Shown here: positions 55,484 through 63,420 of the stretch, piece by piece
Layout of the letters: each line of letters begins with the position of its first letter
Position numbering within the stretch: position 1 is the first letter of the stretch
Source of the DNA: Polaromonas sp.
Lineage (GTDB): Bacteria > Pseudomonadota > Gammaproteobacteria > Burkholderiales > Burkholderiaceae_C
Assembly (NCBI GenBank): GCA_028291985.1
Contig: JAQGNE010000085.1
Location: 1 to 64,000, forward strand
Reading direction: 5' to 3'
DNA: 64,000 bases
The notes under the pieces: model-generated
Databases searched by the model: none
What the model was told of the DNA's origin: nothing
The model's input: the letters and a program-made list of their open reading frames with translations, nothing else
Translations under genes and position numbers: made by a program

Positions 55484-56397
55484 GCGGCCACTTCGGTTCG
55501 TTCGGCAATACGCATGACGGCACTGCGGGCGCGCGGATTGGCCGAGATTTCTGCCTCACCCGGCTTGATGCGGCCCAGAGCCTTGAGACGCATGGGCTTT
55601 GGGGCGGCAAATGGCGCGCGCCGGTCATAGACCTCACGCGACTGCTCCGCGATGAATTGCTTGACGATCCGGTCTTCCAGTGAATGAAAGCTGATGACCA
55701 CCAGCCGGGCCGCTGGCTGCAGCACCCGCAATGAAGCCGCTAGCGCCTGCTGCAGCTCCTCAAGCTCGGCGTTGATAAAAATCCGAAAGGCCTGAAAGGT
55801 GCGCGTTGCCGGGTCCTTGCCCGGCTCGCGGGTCTTGACCGCGCCTGCCACGATCTCGGCCAGTTCGGCGGTCCCTCGGACCGGCCCCTTGACCGATCGA
55901 TGATGGTCAATCGCCTTTGCAATATGGCCAGCAAACCGCTCCTCGCCGTAGTCACGGATGACCTCCGCCATGCTTTCCACCGTCGCATCTTCCAACCACT
56001 GGGCCAGGCTTTGTCCCCGTGTCGTGTCCATGCGCATATCCAGAGGACCGTCTGCACGAAACGAAAATCCCCGCGCCGGATTGTCGATCTGCGGCGAACT
56101 TATGCCAAGATCCATCAACAGGCCGGAAGCACAAGACATGGGCATATCGGATAGGTGGGTGAAACCTTGATGACGAATCGAGAATCGGGCATCGGCAATC
56201 GTGGCTGCATCGGCCACGGCCTCGGTGTCCTTGTCGAAAGCCGTCAAATGCCCAACGCCCGACAATCGTGACAGGATCAGGCGCGAGTGCCCTCCCCGGC
56301 CAAAGGTTGCGTCGATGTAATGTCCGTCGGGGTTGATCTGAAGCGCTTCGATGGCTTCGTTCAACAAGACGGTGCGGTGTGTCCATAGGTCTTGCAC
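55480..56397 (-). CDS. rsmH: 16S rRNA (cytosine1402-N4)-methyltransferase RsmH
   Basis: RsmH methylates N4 of C1402 in 16S rRNA. The 305-residue protein starts at GTG 56397 ([19 protein letters not shown]). SAM-binding region [15 protein letters not shown] is near residue 28. [18 protein letters not shown] and the C-terminal [14 protein letters not shown] are diagnostic. It is the second gene of the dcw cluster, 10 bp after mraZ. Confidence 0.96.
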   Translation of the reverse strand: MQDLWTHRTVLLNEAIEALQINPDGHYIDATFGRGGHSRLILSRLSGVGHLTAFDKDTEAVADAATIADARFSIRHQGFTHLSDMPMSCASGLLMDLGISSPQIDNPARGFSFRADGPLDMRMDTTRGQSLAQWLEDATVESMAEVIRDYGEERFAGHIAKAIDHHRSVKGPVRGTAELAEIVAGAVKTREPGKDPATRTFQAFRIFINAELEELQQALAASLRVLQPAARLVVISFHSLEDRIVKQFIAEQSREVYDRRAPFAAPKPMRLKALGRIKPGEAEISANPRARSAVMRIAERTEVAA

Positions 56398-56406
56398 CGT
56401 CGTCTT

Positions 56407-56835
56407 TCAGAAGGAAAAATCTTTGAAGACGTCTGGCATGGGGCCCTGGGTGTTTTCAGCCTCCTGCGCTGCATAGGTTGCAGCGTCCCAGAGTTCGAAA
56501 TAACTACCCATGCCGAGCAGCACCGTGTCCTTGGTAATGTGTGCGGCAGCCCGCAATTCTGGCGACACCAGAACACGGCCTGTCGCGTCCATTTCCACAT
56601 CCATCGCATTGCCCAGAAACACCCGCTTCCACCATTGAGCCTGCATAGGGAGCGCAGCTATACGGTCCCGAAATTTCTCCCACTCTGCACGCGGAAAGAT
56701 CATGACGCATCCGTGTGGATGCTTGGTCATGGTCAGGCGGCTCGCGCTGGAGGCGCTCAGGACGTCGCGATGCCGGGTCGGCACAGACAGCCGACCTTTG
56801 GTATCGAGAGCAACGAACGAAGCGCCTTGAAACAC
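56407..56835 (-). CDS. mraZ: Division/cell-wall cluster transcriptional repressor MraZ
   Basis: MraZ is an AbrB-fold ring protein that represses its own dcw operon. Two MraZ repeats are visible, with DTKGRLSVPTRHRD and DATGRVLVSPELRA (the DxxGR signature twice). GTG 56835 (VFQGASFVALDTKG) was chosen because AGGGG lies 10 bp upstream and the family begins FQGA; an in-frame GTG at 56859 would add eight unconserved residues. 142 residues. Likely operator repeats lie just upstream. Confidence 0.94.
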   Translation of the reverse strand: MFQGASFVALDTKGRLSVPTRHRDVLSASSASRLTMTKHPHGCVMIFPRAEWEKFRDRIAALPMQAQWWKRVFLGNAMDVEMDATGRVLVSPELRAAAHITKDTVLLGMGSYFELWDAATYAAQEAENTQGPMPDVFKDFSF

Positions 56836-56863
56836 AGCTTTAAAACCCCTGAAAAGCACATTT

Positions 56864-56888
56864 CACCACCAAATTGCACTTCCTCCCA
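56864..56888 (-). promoter_or_regulatory. MraZ-box operator repeats upstream of mraZ
   Basis: On the minus strand TGGGA, TGCAA and TGGTG start exactly 10 bp apart, separated by GGAAG and TTTGG. MraZ binds three or four TGGGN motifs with 5-bp spacers in E. coli and other bacteria. The second and third repeats are degenerate. The remaining gap up to 57175 (about 290 bp) shows no gene and should hold the mraZ promoter. Confidence 0.72.
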
Positions 56889-57175
56889 CTTTATCAGGAA
56901 AGGTTTACCAGTCATGTCATTTGAAACAAACTTTTTCAACGAAATCAACGACTTAGGCGTGTCCGAAAAACGAATTTAAGTAAATCTGCTTATGGAGCAA
57001 GTACTTACGCCGAACACTGAAGGTGTTGCGTTAAGCGGGGCAGTAAGCTTGTGGCGCTTGAAAATACCGCCGGCAACGGTAAATGAGCAAGCGCTACCGC
57101 AAAGCAGCAGATTTTTGAAGGATGGGCCGCAGTCGAGCCTGCTTTTTGAGGCTGTGCTGGCGACTGATTTTGGCG

Positions 57176-59038
57176 TCAGTCTGTGCGTGTCACAACACGC
57201 GCATGCTCGGTGATACCGATGACATTGAAGAATGCCGCGACCAGACGATTGACGTCCGAGAACTGCACCACACGGTTTTCTGCCTGGCGGGCGGACACCC
57301 AGTTCAGCAAAGTACCCGCAGCCGAGAAATCCACCCGAATCAGTTTGCCGCATGAAATGATCATCACATCGGCGCCCATCAACTTTGCTTCCAACTGATC
57401 AAGCACGCCAATGGCATCGCCCTGCACCAGGCCAGAGAGCTCGATCGAAATGGTCTGCGTCTGACCCATACGTGAGTGTGATCCTTCCATCTGGGTATCG
57501 CCATCCATGCCGCTCAAGCCAGAATGCATGGAGTCTCCGTACACCTCGCCAATGATGGTGCGGCCCGCGATGGCGGCGCCTTCGGGATCAAGCGGCTTGA
57601 AGTCGCACCGCGCGCTTTCCCAGGCGGGCGGAGAAAGCTCGTAGGTCACGCAAAAATCAAGGGCGGTGAGCTCGAACTCGTCAGGCCTGTGCGTGACGCG
57701 CAACACATCGAGACGCAACCTCCACCATTCCTGGGACGTTTCCGGTTCACCAGAGGGCGTCAACTTTTCCAGCGTCTTCTGCAGCTGGCTTTCGCCGATA
57801 AAGCGAAGCTGCACCGGCTCCGACGCCCACCCCTGAAACACCTGAGTGAGCGGCTCGACGGCGGCGATATCTATGGTTTTCAGGTTGCTCCAGTCCAGCC
57901 GCCAGGGCATGGCTGCCCTGGCCAGCGCGGCCCGCAACGTGGCTACCGTCTGAATGCCCAGGGTGGACGGACATATCCAGTCTGCGACCGGACCGCTGCC
58001 CCCGGTCTTTTTTTCGCTGTTTGCCAACTGCTTGACCATGCCGGGCATGGAAAACCACTGAGGCGCTGACCGGTCAAAGCGTTCGAGGTACTCAATAGCC
58101 GCGTTTTCAAATTTGTCCTGCTGATCGGTTGCCCGGTAGAGGTCGAACAAGGCCATCCAGGTTTCGGAATGGCCTACCCGCGATCCGTTGAGGCTCAGCA
58201 TGTCCAGCAGGCCAGCCTCGGCACCAGCGTCATCTCCGTTAGCAAACTGGATGGACGCCTCTTCAAGTTCCGCATCATGAGCAACTTCGGCAACATCGAC
58301 TGCGGCGATATTGGCCGATGTGAATACCGACCCGCCGTTGTCGTAACTACCGCCGTCCCAGGACAAACCCTCGGCGGGCCCGCTTTTCGCCACTCGGGTG
58401 GCAACCATGGGACCGCGCGTTGGCAAGAAAACATCGGGCGCGAAGCCATTCACAACCGGCTTCATGCCGGACATCGAATCAGCATCAGTCGCCCGGGGTG
58501 GCCGGTTGGTGGCTTGCTGCTCCAATCCAATCGGCTCGGTCGCGTCAAAAGCGGCGGGCTGTTGCATGCTCACCAGCGGTGCAGACGCAACACGGGCTGG
58601 CGCCGGATTGTACAGAGGAGGGGCTGCGCTGCGAGGCGCACCCTGCGACGGTGCACCCAGAGAATCGAGCGATGACCGTGGACTTGTTTTCCACCACTGC
58701 ATCGACATCTGCGCCTCGATTTCGTCGATTTTCTTGAGCGTGTTGGCCCGGTCATCAGGCCGGGACGGCATGCTGCTCTGAAAAAAAGAGGGCCGGCCGG
58801 CTTGATCCTGCCCCACGATAGCCTCACGCTTTCTCATCTTGCGCAGCATGTCGAACTCACGCTTTCGCACAAAGTCGTTACGCCGCTTGCGCTCGATCAT
58901 TTCCTTGAGCAACTGCTTGCTCACGGCCTCGTCGCGGTGAGCATCCTTGCCGTCAAGGTCTGACCAGCTCGTTGCGGGGTTGCGTACGAACTTGACGACT
59001 TTCGACAGGAGGCCGGAGGCGGTCTCTTCTTTGGACAT
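57176..59038 (-). CDS. Tandem STAS-domain protein with TPR-like region
   Basis: A 620-residue soluble protein. The N-terminal ~115 residues are charged and helical (EMIERKRRNDFVRKREFDMLRKMRKRE). A low-complexity Pro/Ser region (about 115–240) follows. A TPR-like stretch at about 255–325 (ASIQFANGDDAGAEAGLLDML and FENAAIEYLERF) resembles FimV-type repeats. Two STAS/MlaB-like domains follow, at about 353–425 (LDWSNLKTIDIAAVEPLTQV) and about 528–612 (LIRVDFSAAGTLLNWVSAR). In STAS domains the Asp–Phe–Ser/Ile–Ala turn is where phosphorylation occurs in anti-sigma antagonists; Ser572 and Ile391 occupy the equivalent places. I recognise no named family. It is in the gap upstream of the dcw cluster, on the same strand. 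Confidence 0.8.
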   Translation of the reverse strand: MSKEETASGLLSKVVKFVRNPATSWSDLDGKDAHRDEAVSKQLLKEMIERKRRNDFVRKREFDMLRKMRKREAIVGQDQAGRPSFFQSSMPSRPDDRANTLKKIDEIEAQMSMQWWKTSPRSSLDSLGAPSQGAPRSAAPPLYNPAPARVASAPLVSMQQPAAFDATEPIGLEQQATNRPPRATDADSMSGMKPVVNGFAPDVFLPTRGPMVATRVAKSGPAEGLSWDGGSYDNGGSVFTSANIAAVDVAEVAHDAELEEASIQFANGDDAGAEAGLLDMLSLNGSRVGHSETWMALFDLYRATDQQDKFENAAIEYLERFDRSAPQWFSMPGMVKQLANSEKKTGGSGPVADWICPSTLGIQTVATLRAALARAAMPWRLDWSNLKTIDIAAVEPLTQVFQGWASEPVQLRFIGESQLQKTLEKLTPSGEPETSQEWWRLRLDVLRVTHRPDEFELTALDFCVTYELSPPAWESARCDFKPLDPEGAAIAGRTIIGEVYGDSMHSGLSGMDGDTQMEGSHSRMGQTQTISIELSGLVQGDAIGVLDQLEAKLMGADVMIISCGKLIRVDFSAAGTLLNWVSARQAENRVVQFSDVNRLVAAFFNVIGITEHARVVTRTD

Positions 59039-59077
59039 TAACGAATTCTGCGTGCTTTTTAATGTCTATGGAAGAGG

Positions 59078-60298
59078 TTAATCCCCAAACATCTTCTGCT
59101 TGAGCTCCCGCCGCTGCTGTGCTTCCAGAGACAGGTTGGCCGTCGGCCGAGCGATGAGCCTGCCCACGCCAATCGGCTCGCCGGTTTCGTCGCAGTAGCC
59201 GTAATCGCCCGAGTCGATGCGGGCGATGGATTGCTCGATTTTTTTAAGCAACTTGCGTTCACGGTCGCGCGTGCGCAACTCAAGCGCATGCTCTTCCTCA
59301 ATGGTGGCGCGGTCAGCCGGGTCCGGCACGACAACCGTGTCCTCACGCAGATGCTCGGTGGTCTCGCCCGCACTGTTATGAATTTCCTGTTTCAGGATCG
59401 ACAGCTTGTGGCGAAAGAAAGCCATTTGCTTGTCGTTCATGTATTCGGAATCAGGCATGGCCTTGACCTCGTCGTCGGTCAATGCCTCGGCAGCTGTGGT
59501 TTTCCAGTTGTTGGCCAGCTTCGGGTCTTTCTTGGCTGCAACATGCGGAGGAGGAGCGATCACGCGCTCGGTCATCGTCGAGTAGCTGGCCTTGGCGGCA
59601 TCCGGGGCGTGGGTGGGCACCATAGGTGCGGGTGGGGGCAGCTGGGAAGGAGCGCGAGCGGAACTTCGCCTTCCGGGCTTCAAAGCCGGTGCTGAGGTCA
59701 TGGTGATGGGTCTTTCGGCAGATGTTGGCGCCGGCCTGGCGGCTGGTGCCGGCGCAGGCGTCGCAGCCTTGGGAGCTGCTGCTGGCGCGGATTTGGTTTG
59801 AACTATCGGCTTGACCGGCGCGGGCGCCTGAGCGGTCTTGACGGGCTTGATCGTTTTTTCAGCAGGGCCGGGCGTACCCTTGACCACCGCCTTTTTGGCA
59901 GTTGCCGGAACGGGCGCCTTTGCAGGCGCGCCGGCCGGCGCTTTCACGGTGTTGGCGGCCTTGGCTTTCAGCGGTGCATTTGCCGGGGCATTGACCGATG
60001 TTTTTGCCGCACCTGCGGTGCCCGCAGAAGATTTGGATAGCGAGCCTTTGGGGGAAGGCTTCACAGTGGGCTGGGGTTTGCCGGATTTGGCTGCTTTTGC
60101 CGAAACTGCCGCTTTACCGGGTACGGCTGCCTTCGCTGACTTGACCGCGGTATCGGCCGTCGTCCTGACCGCCGCCTTGGCAGGTTTTTCTGCCGCTTTC
60201 GTCGGCTTCGCCAGCGGCTTTGCGGCAGTTTTCGGCTTGCTAGCAACCGTCGCTGTGGCCTTTGCTGGCTTGACGGTCTTTTTGGCTGGGGCTTTCAC
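59078..60298 (-). CDS. dksA: DksA-type RNA-polymerase regulator with long Lys/Ala/Pro N-terminal extension
   Basis: DksA binds the RNA polymerase secondary channel with ppGpp. The conserved domain occupies about residues 275–406. The coiled-coil tip motif DPADRA (DxxDxA) is intact. The C-terminal finger reads YCDETGEPIGVGRLIARPTANLSLEAQ. E. coli DksA has four zinc cysteines there; only one Cys remains, as in the Cys-poor DksA forms of alphaproteobacteria and others, so it should fold without zinc. The first ~270 residues are a low-complexity basic tail of KPAK, KAAV and PAP units. GTG 60298, with AGAGGAG 7 bp upstream, is preferred over a longer frame. Confidence 0.92.
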   Translation of the reverse strand: MKAPAKKTVKPAKATATVASKPKTAAKPLAKPTKAAEKPAKAAVRTTADTAVKSAKAAVPGKAAVSAKAAKSGKPQPTVKPSPKGSLSKSSAGTAGAAKTSVNAPANAPLKAKAANTVKAPAGAPAKAPVPATAKKAVVKGTPGPAEKTIKPVKTAQAPAPVKPIVQTKSAPAAAPKAATPAPAPAARPAPTSAERPITMTSAPALKPGRRSSARAPSQLPPPAPMVPTHAPDAAKASYSTMTERVIAPPPHVAAKKDPKLANNWKTTAAEALTDDEVKAMPDSEYMNDKQMAFFRHKLSILKQEIHNSAGETTEHLREDTVVVPDPADRATIEEEHALELRTRDRERKLLKKIEQSIARIDSGDYGYCDETGEPIGVGRLIARPTANLSLEAQQRRELKQKMFGD

Positions 60299-60686
60299 GG
60301 CTTGTCTCCTCTGGGAATCTGCTTGCGGGTGAACCTCGATTGCGCTGGCCCGACCGGATCGATCGCGCCCTTTTCTGCCTGTATCACCCTGCGCCTGTGC
60401 TGCTTGTCCCTCTCGGCTGGAGACTTTCCCCTCAGCGGCGGCCGGGCTTGCCCTCAGGGCGTCCTGACCGGCGCGCGATTGTAGCGACTCATCCGAGCCC
60501 GGCAAGCTTCTGAAACCCAACCGTTGGAGAATCGATACAAACATTAGGCACCACCCACATGACCCGCTGGTTTCACTCGCCGCCACCCGTGCCGGCATGT
60601 AACCCTTGCGTTGGCACCGCAAGAATCGTCATCACCCGGCATGGACTGCCGTGAAGCGCCTTCGCGCAAAGTGCGGACAGCCTAAC
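60299..60686. other. cobW-like–dksA intergenic region
   Basis: The 388-bp gap between the COG0523 gene and dksA should carry the dksA promoter and leader. The long dksA frame runs through part of it with atypical, uncharged content, which argues against coding. No terminator or repeat was recognised. Confidence 0.4.
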
Positions 60687-61748
60687 TCAAACCAGACACT
60701 GCTCCAGACCCTGCACAAAAATATCTTTGGGCAGGTCGATCCCAATAAAAACCATCTTGCTGACTTTTTGCTCGCCGCTGGCCCAGGCCGGCCCGAGGTC
60801 GCTACCCATCAGCTGGTGCACGCCCTGAAAAATCACTTTCCGATCGGTGCCCTGCATATTCAGAACGCCCTTGTAGCGCAGCATGCGGGGGCCATAGATA
60901 TTCACCACGGCGCCTAGAAAGTCCTCAAGCTTGGCCGGGCTGAAGGCTTTTTCAGACCGAAAGACAAAGCTTTTCACATCATCGTCATGTTTGTGATGAT
61001 GGCCCGCGTGCCCAGCGTCTGACGCTGCATGCGACGGATGGTCGCAATGCTCGCCATGCACATGGTCATGGCCGGCGTGATCATGGTCATCGGCCTTGAG
61101 GAAGTCCGGGTCGATATCAAGCTTGGCGTTCAGGTTGAAGCCGCGCAGATCGAACACATCTGCAATTGCCACGTCACCGAAATGCACCGCCTTTTGGGGC
61201 GCGCGCGGGTTCATGTGTTTCAGGCGGTGCATCAGCGCGTCAACTTCATCCTGGGCCACCAGGTCGGTTTTGCTGATGAATATCTGGTCAGCAAATCCAA
61301 TTTGGCGGCGCGCTTCCTGCCGGTCGTTCAGCTGGGTTTCGGCATGCTTGGCGTCCACCAGCGTCAGGATGGAATCGAGCAAATACTGTTCGGCGATTTC
61401 CTCGTCCATGAAAAACGTCTGCGCAACCGGTCCGGGGTCGGCCAAGCCCGTGGTCTCGATCACCACGCGCTCAAAGTCCAGCTCGCCCTTGCGCTTCTTG
61501 GCGGCCAGCACCTGCAGCGTTTCGCGCAGGTCCTCACGGATGGAGCAGCAAATGCAGCCGTTGTTCATCTGGATGATGTTTTCCTGGGTGTCATTCACCA
61601 GGATCTCGTTGTCAATGTTCTCCTCACCAAACTCGTTTTCGATGACGGCGATCTTCTGGCCATGCGCTTCGGTCAGGATGCGTTTGAGCAGCGTGGTCTT
61701 ACCCGAGCCCAAAAAGCCGGTAAGGATGGTGACGGGAATCAAACTCAT
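60687..61748 (-). CDS. COG0523/CobW-family metal-chaperone GTPase
   Basis: A 353-residue G3E GTPase. The P-loop GFLGSGKTTLL is at about residue 10, the metal-binding CICC motif (NNGCICCSIRED) at about 65, and the guanine-specificity SKTD at about 165. A His/Asp-rich loop (about 225–262, such as DHDHAGHDHVHGEH and GHHHKHDDD) separates it from the CobW C-terminal domain. The family delivers metals, often zinc (ZNG1/YeiR/YjiA) or cobalt. ATG 61748 begins MSLIPVTILTGF; the longer frame has no support. It precedes dksA on the same strand. COG0523 genes next to Cys-poor dksA are typical of zinc-sparing responses, but no Zur box was seen. Confidence 0.92.
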   Translation of the reverse strand: MSLIPVTILTGFLGSGKTTLLKRILTEAHGQKIAVIENEFGEENIDNEILVNDTQENIIQMNNGCICCSIREDLRETLQVLAAKKRKGELDFERVVIETTGLADPGPVAQTFFMDEEIAEQYLLDSILTLVDAKHAETQLNDRQEARRQIGFADQIFISKTDLVAQDEVDALMHRLKHMNPRAPQKAVHFGDVAIADVFDLRGFNLNAKLDIDPDFLKADDHDHAGHDHVHGEHCDHPSHAASDAGHAGHHHKHDDDVKSFVFRSEKAFSPAKLEDFLGAVVNIYGPRMLRYKGVLNMQGTDRKVIFQGVHQLMGSDLGPAWASGEQKVSKMVFIGIDLPKDIFVQGLEQCLV

Positions 61749-61925
61749 GGTGTGGCCTGCAAGGTGGGGGAACTGTGCGAAAAGCGCTGGCATGGCTGTC
61801 AACTCACGGGGCTGACCCAGGCCGCGCCTGCCAGGAGAAGTTTAGCGGCCCGCGCCCTCTCGGCATGCCGGGGGCATCAATCCAGCGTCTGCGTCAAGGT
61901 TGCGGCCGCAAGCCCCAAAACCCGG

Positions 61926-61994
61926 AATGCTATGCTTTCAATAGCGAATACCCGTTTCATCGATTGGGCTAACGGCACTTTTTACTTAAAATAG
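61926..61994 (+). repeat. Interspersed ~60-bp repeat, copy K
   Basis: AATGCTATGCTTTCAATAGC, then GAATACCCGTTTCATCGATT, GGGCTAACGGCACTTTTTAC. Very similar in its left part to copy C (TGCTATG-TTTTCAATAGC). It lies between rlmI and the COG0523 gene. Confidence 0.85.
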
Positions 61995-62012
61995 TACCGG
62001 TATGACAGCAGG

Positions 62013-63194
62013 TCACCGTTTCACCAGCACCAGGCCCTTGAGGTATTCGCCTTCCGGAAAATTGACTGTCATCGGATGGTCTGGCGCGCCGCCCATGCGT
62101 TCGCTGATGAAGGCATCGACATGTGCATCGATGCCAGCGGAAGCCACGATCTTGTGGAACAAATCGGCACTGATGCCGCCTGAACAGGAATAGGTAAACA
62201 GCACGCCGCCTGGCGCCAGCAGGGTCAGCGCCAGGCGGTTGATGTCCTTATAGGCGCGGGCTGCGCGCTCCGCATGCGCCGCGGTCGGCGCAAACTTCGG
62301 CGGGTCCAGCACGATGGCGTCAAAGCTTTTGCCGTCCGCAATGTACTGGCGCAGAGACGCATTGACATCGGCATCCAGCCAGGTGCTTCGACTGGCGTCA
62401 AAACCATTCAGCGCTGCATTGGCACGGCCCCGCTCAATGGCCGGCCCAGAGGAGTCGATGGATGTCACATGCTCTGCGCCGCCCGCAAGCGCGGCCACGG
62501 TAAAGCCGCCGGTGTAACAGTAGCAATTGAGCACATCTCTGAATTGCAGCCGCTGTGCATAGCTGGAAAATTTTTGCCGGCTGTCGCGCTGGTCGAGGTA
62601 AAAGCCGGTCTTGTGCCCTTCGGCAACATCCAGGCTGAGTTTCCAGTCGTGTTCTGAAATCACCAGACCGGTGCTGCCGCTTCCCGACAGCCAGCCGGTG
62701 GCTTCCGGCAGGCCCTCCAGTGAACGCACGCTGGCATCGGATCGCTCATAGAGCCGCGACAGGCCGGTCTCGGCCAGCAGCGCATCAACGATGACGCTCT
62801 TCCAGCGCTCCGTGCCGCAGCTGGAGAACTGCGCCACCAGCGTGTCGCCATAACGGTCAACCACCAGGCCGGGCAAGCCATCAGACTCGCCATGAACCAG
62901 GCGGCAGCCATCACTTTTGATGTCAAATCGGGCTCTGGCCCTTATGGATTGCTGGATACGCGCTATAAAAAACGAGGCATCAATACGCTGCGCCTCATCA
63001 AAGCTCCAGACCCGCGCCCGAATTTTCGATGCGGGGCTGAAGGCTGCCCAGCCGAGAAAGCCGCCCTCATGGCTTTCAACGCGGACCGTTTCACCGGGGT
63101 CTGCGCCACCTCTGGCGATGGCGCCGTCAAACACCCACGGATGGCGGCGCTGCAGTGAACGCTCCTTGCCCGGCCTTAAACGTATGGATTTCAT
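62013..63194 (-). CDS. rlmI: 23S rRNA (cytosine1962-C5)-methyltransferase RlmI
   Basis: RlmI methylates C1962 of 23S rRNA. The start MKSIRLRPGKERSLQRRHPWVFDGAI at 63194 begins the PUA domain. An EEHD-type central domain and the Rossmann methyltransferase follow, with CYTGGFTVAALAGGA (SAM) near residue 230, DAIVLDPPKFAPT (motif IV) and YSCSGGISADLF carrying the catalytic Cys. 393 residues. The frame to 63590 is a non-coding extension. It is transcribed toward repeat copy K and the COG0523 gene. Confidence 0.94.
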   Translation of the reverse strand: MKSIRLRPGKERSLQRRHPWVFDGAIARGGADPGETVRVESHEGGFLGWAAFSPASKIRARVWSFDEAQRIDASFFIARIQQSIRARARFDIKSDGCRLVHGESDGLPGLVVDRYGDTLVAQFSSCGTERWKSVIVDALLAETGLSRLYERSDASVRSLEGLPEATGWLSGSGSTGLVISEHDWKLSLDVAEGHKTGFYLDQRDSRQKFSSYAQRLQFRDVLNCYCYTGGFTVAALAGGAEHVTSIDSSGPAIERGRANAALNGFDASRSTWLDADVNASLRQYIADGKSFDAIVLDPPKFAPTAAHAERAARAYKDINRLALTLLAPGGVLFTYSCSGGISADLFHKIVASAGIDAHVDAFISERMGGAPDHPMTVNFPEGEYLKGLVLVKR

Positions 63195-63420
63195 CAGCCT
63201 ATTGTCGCCAGCGAAACCGGCCGCGCGGCTGACGGCTTGCCCGGCTTGCGCGTTGTCACCAAAACGGCACAATTGGCCTGGCCTCGCGAAGCCGTTTGTC
63301 GCGCGGCGCGAAGGTGGCGACAATCGCGGCATGCCTTGCCCTCCATTTTCGGTGCTGGTGGTCGCCTGATGGTTGCACGTTTGCAGCAGTCGGCCTGGCC
63401 GCGTGCGTTGAGGAGCGGGA

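Noticed and set aside
60299-60622. N-terminal extension of DksA to 60622
   Set aside because: Residue composition changes abruptly and the GTG at 60298 has a strong ribosome-binding site.
531-61994. CRISPR array or insertion-sequence explanation for the ~60-bp repeats
   Set aside because: Copies are kilobases apart, diverged, in both orientations, with no spacers, no transposase and no open frame.
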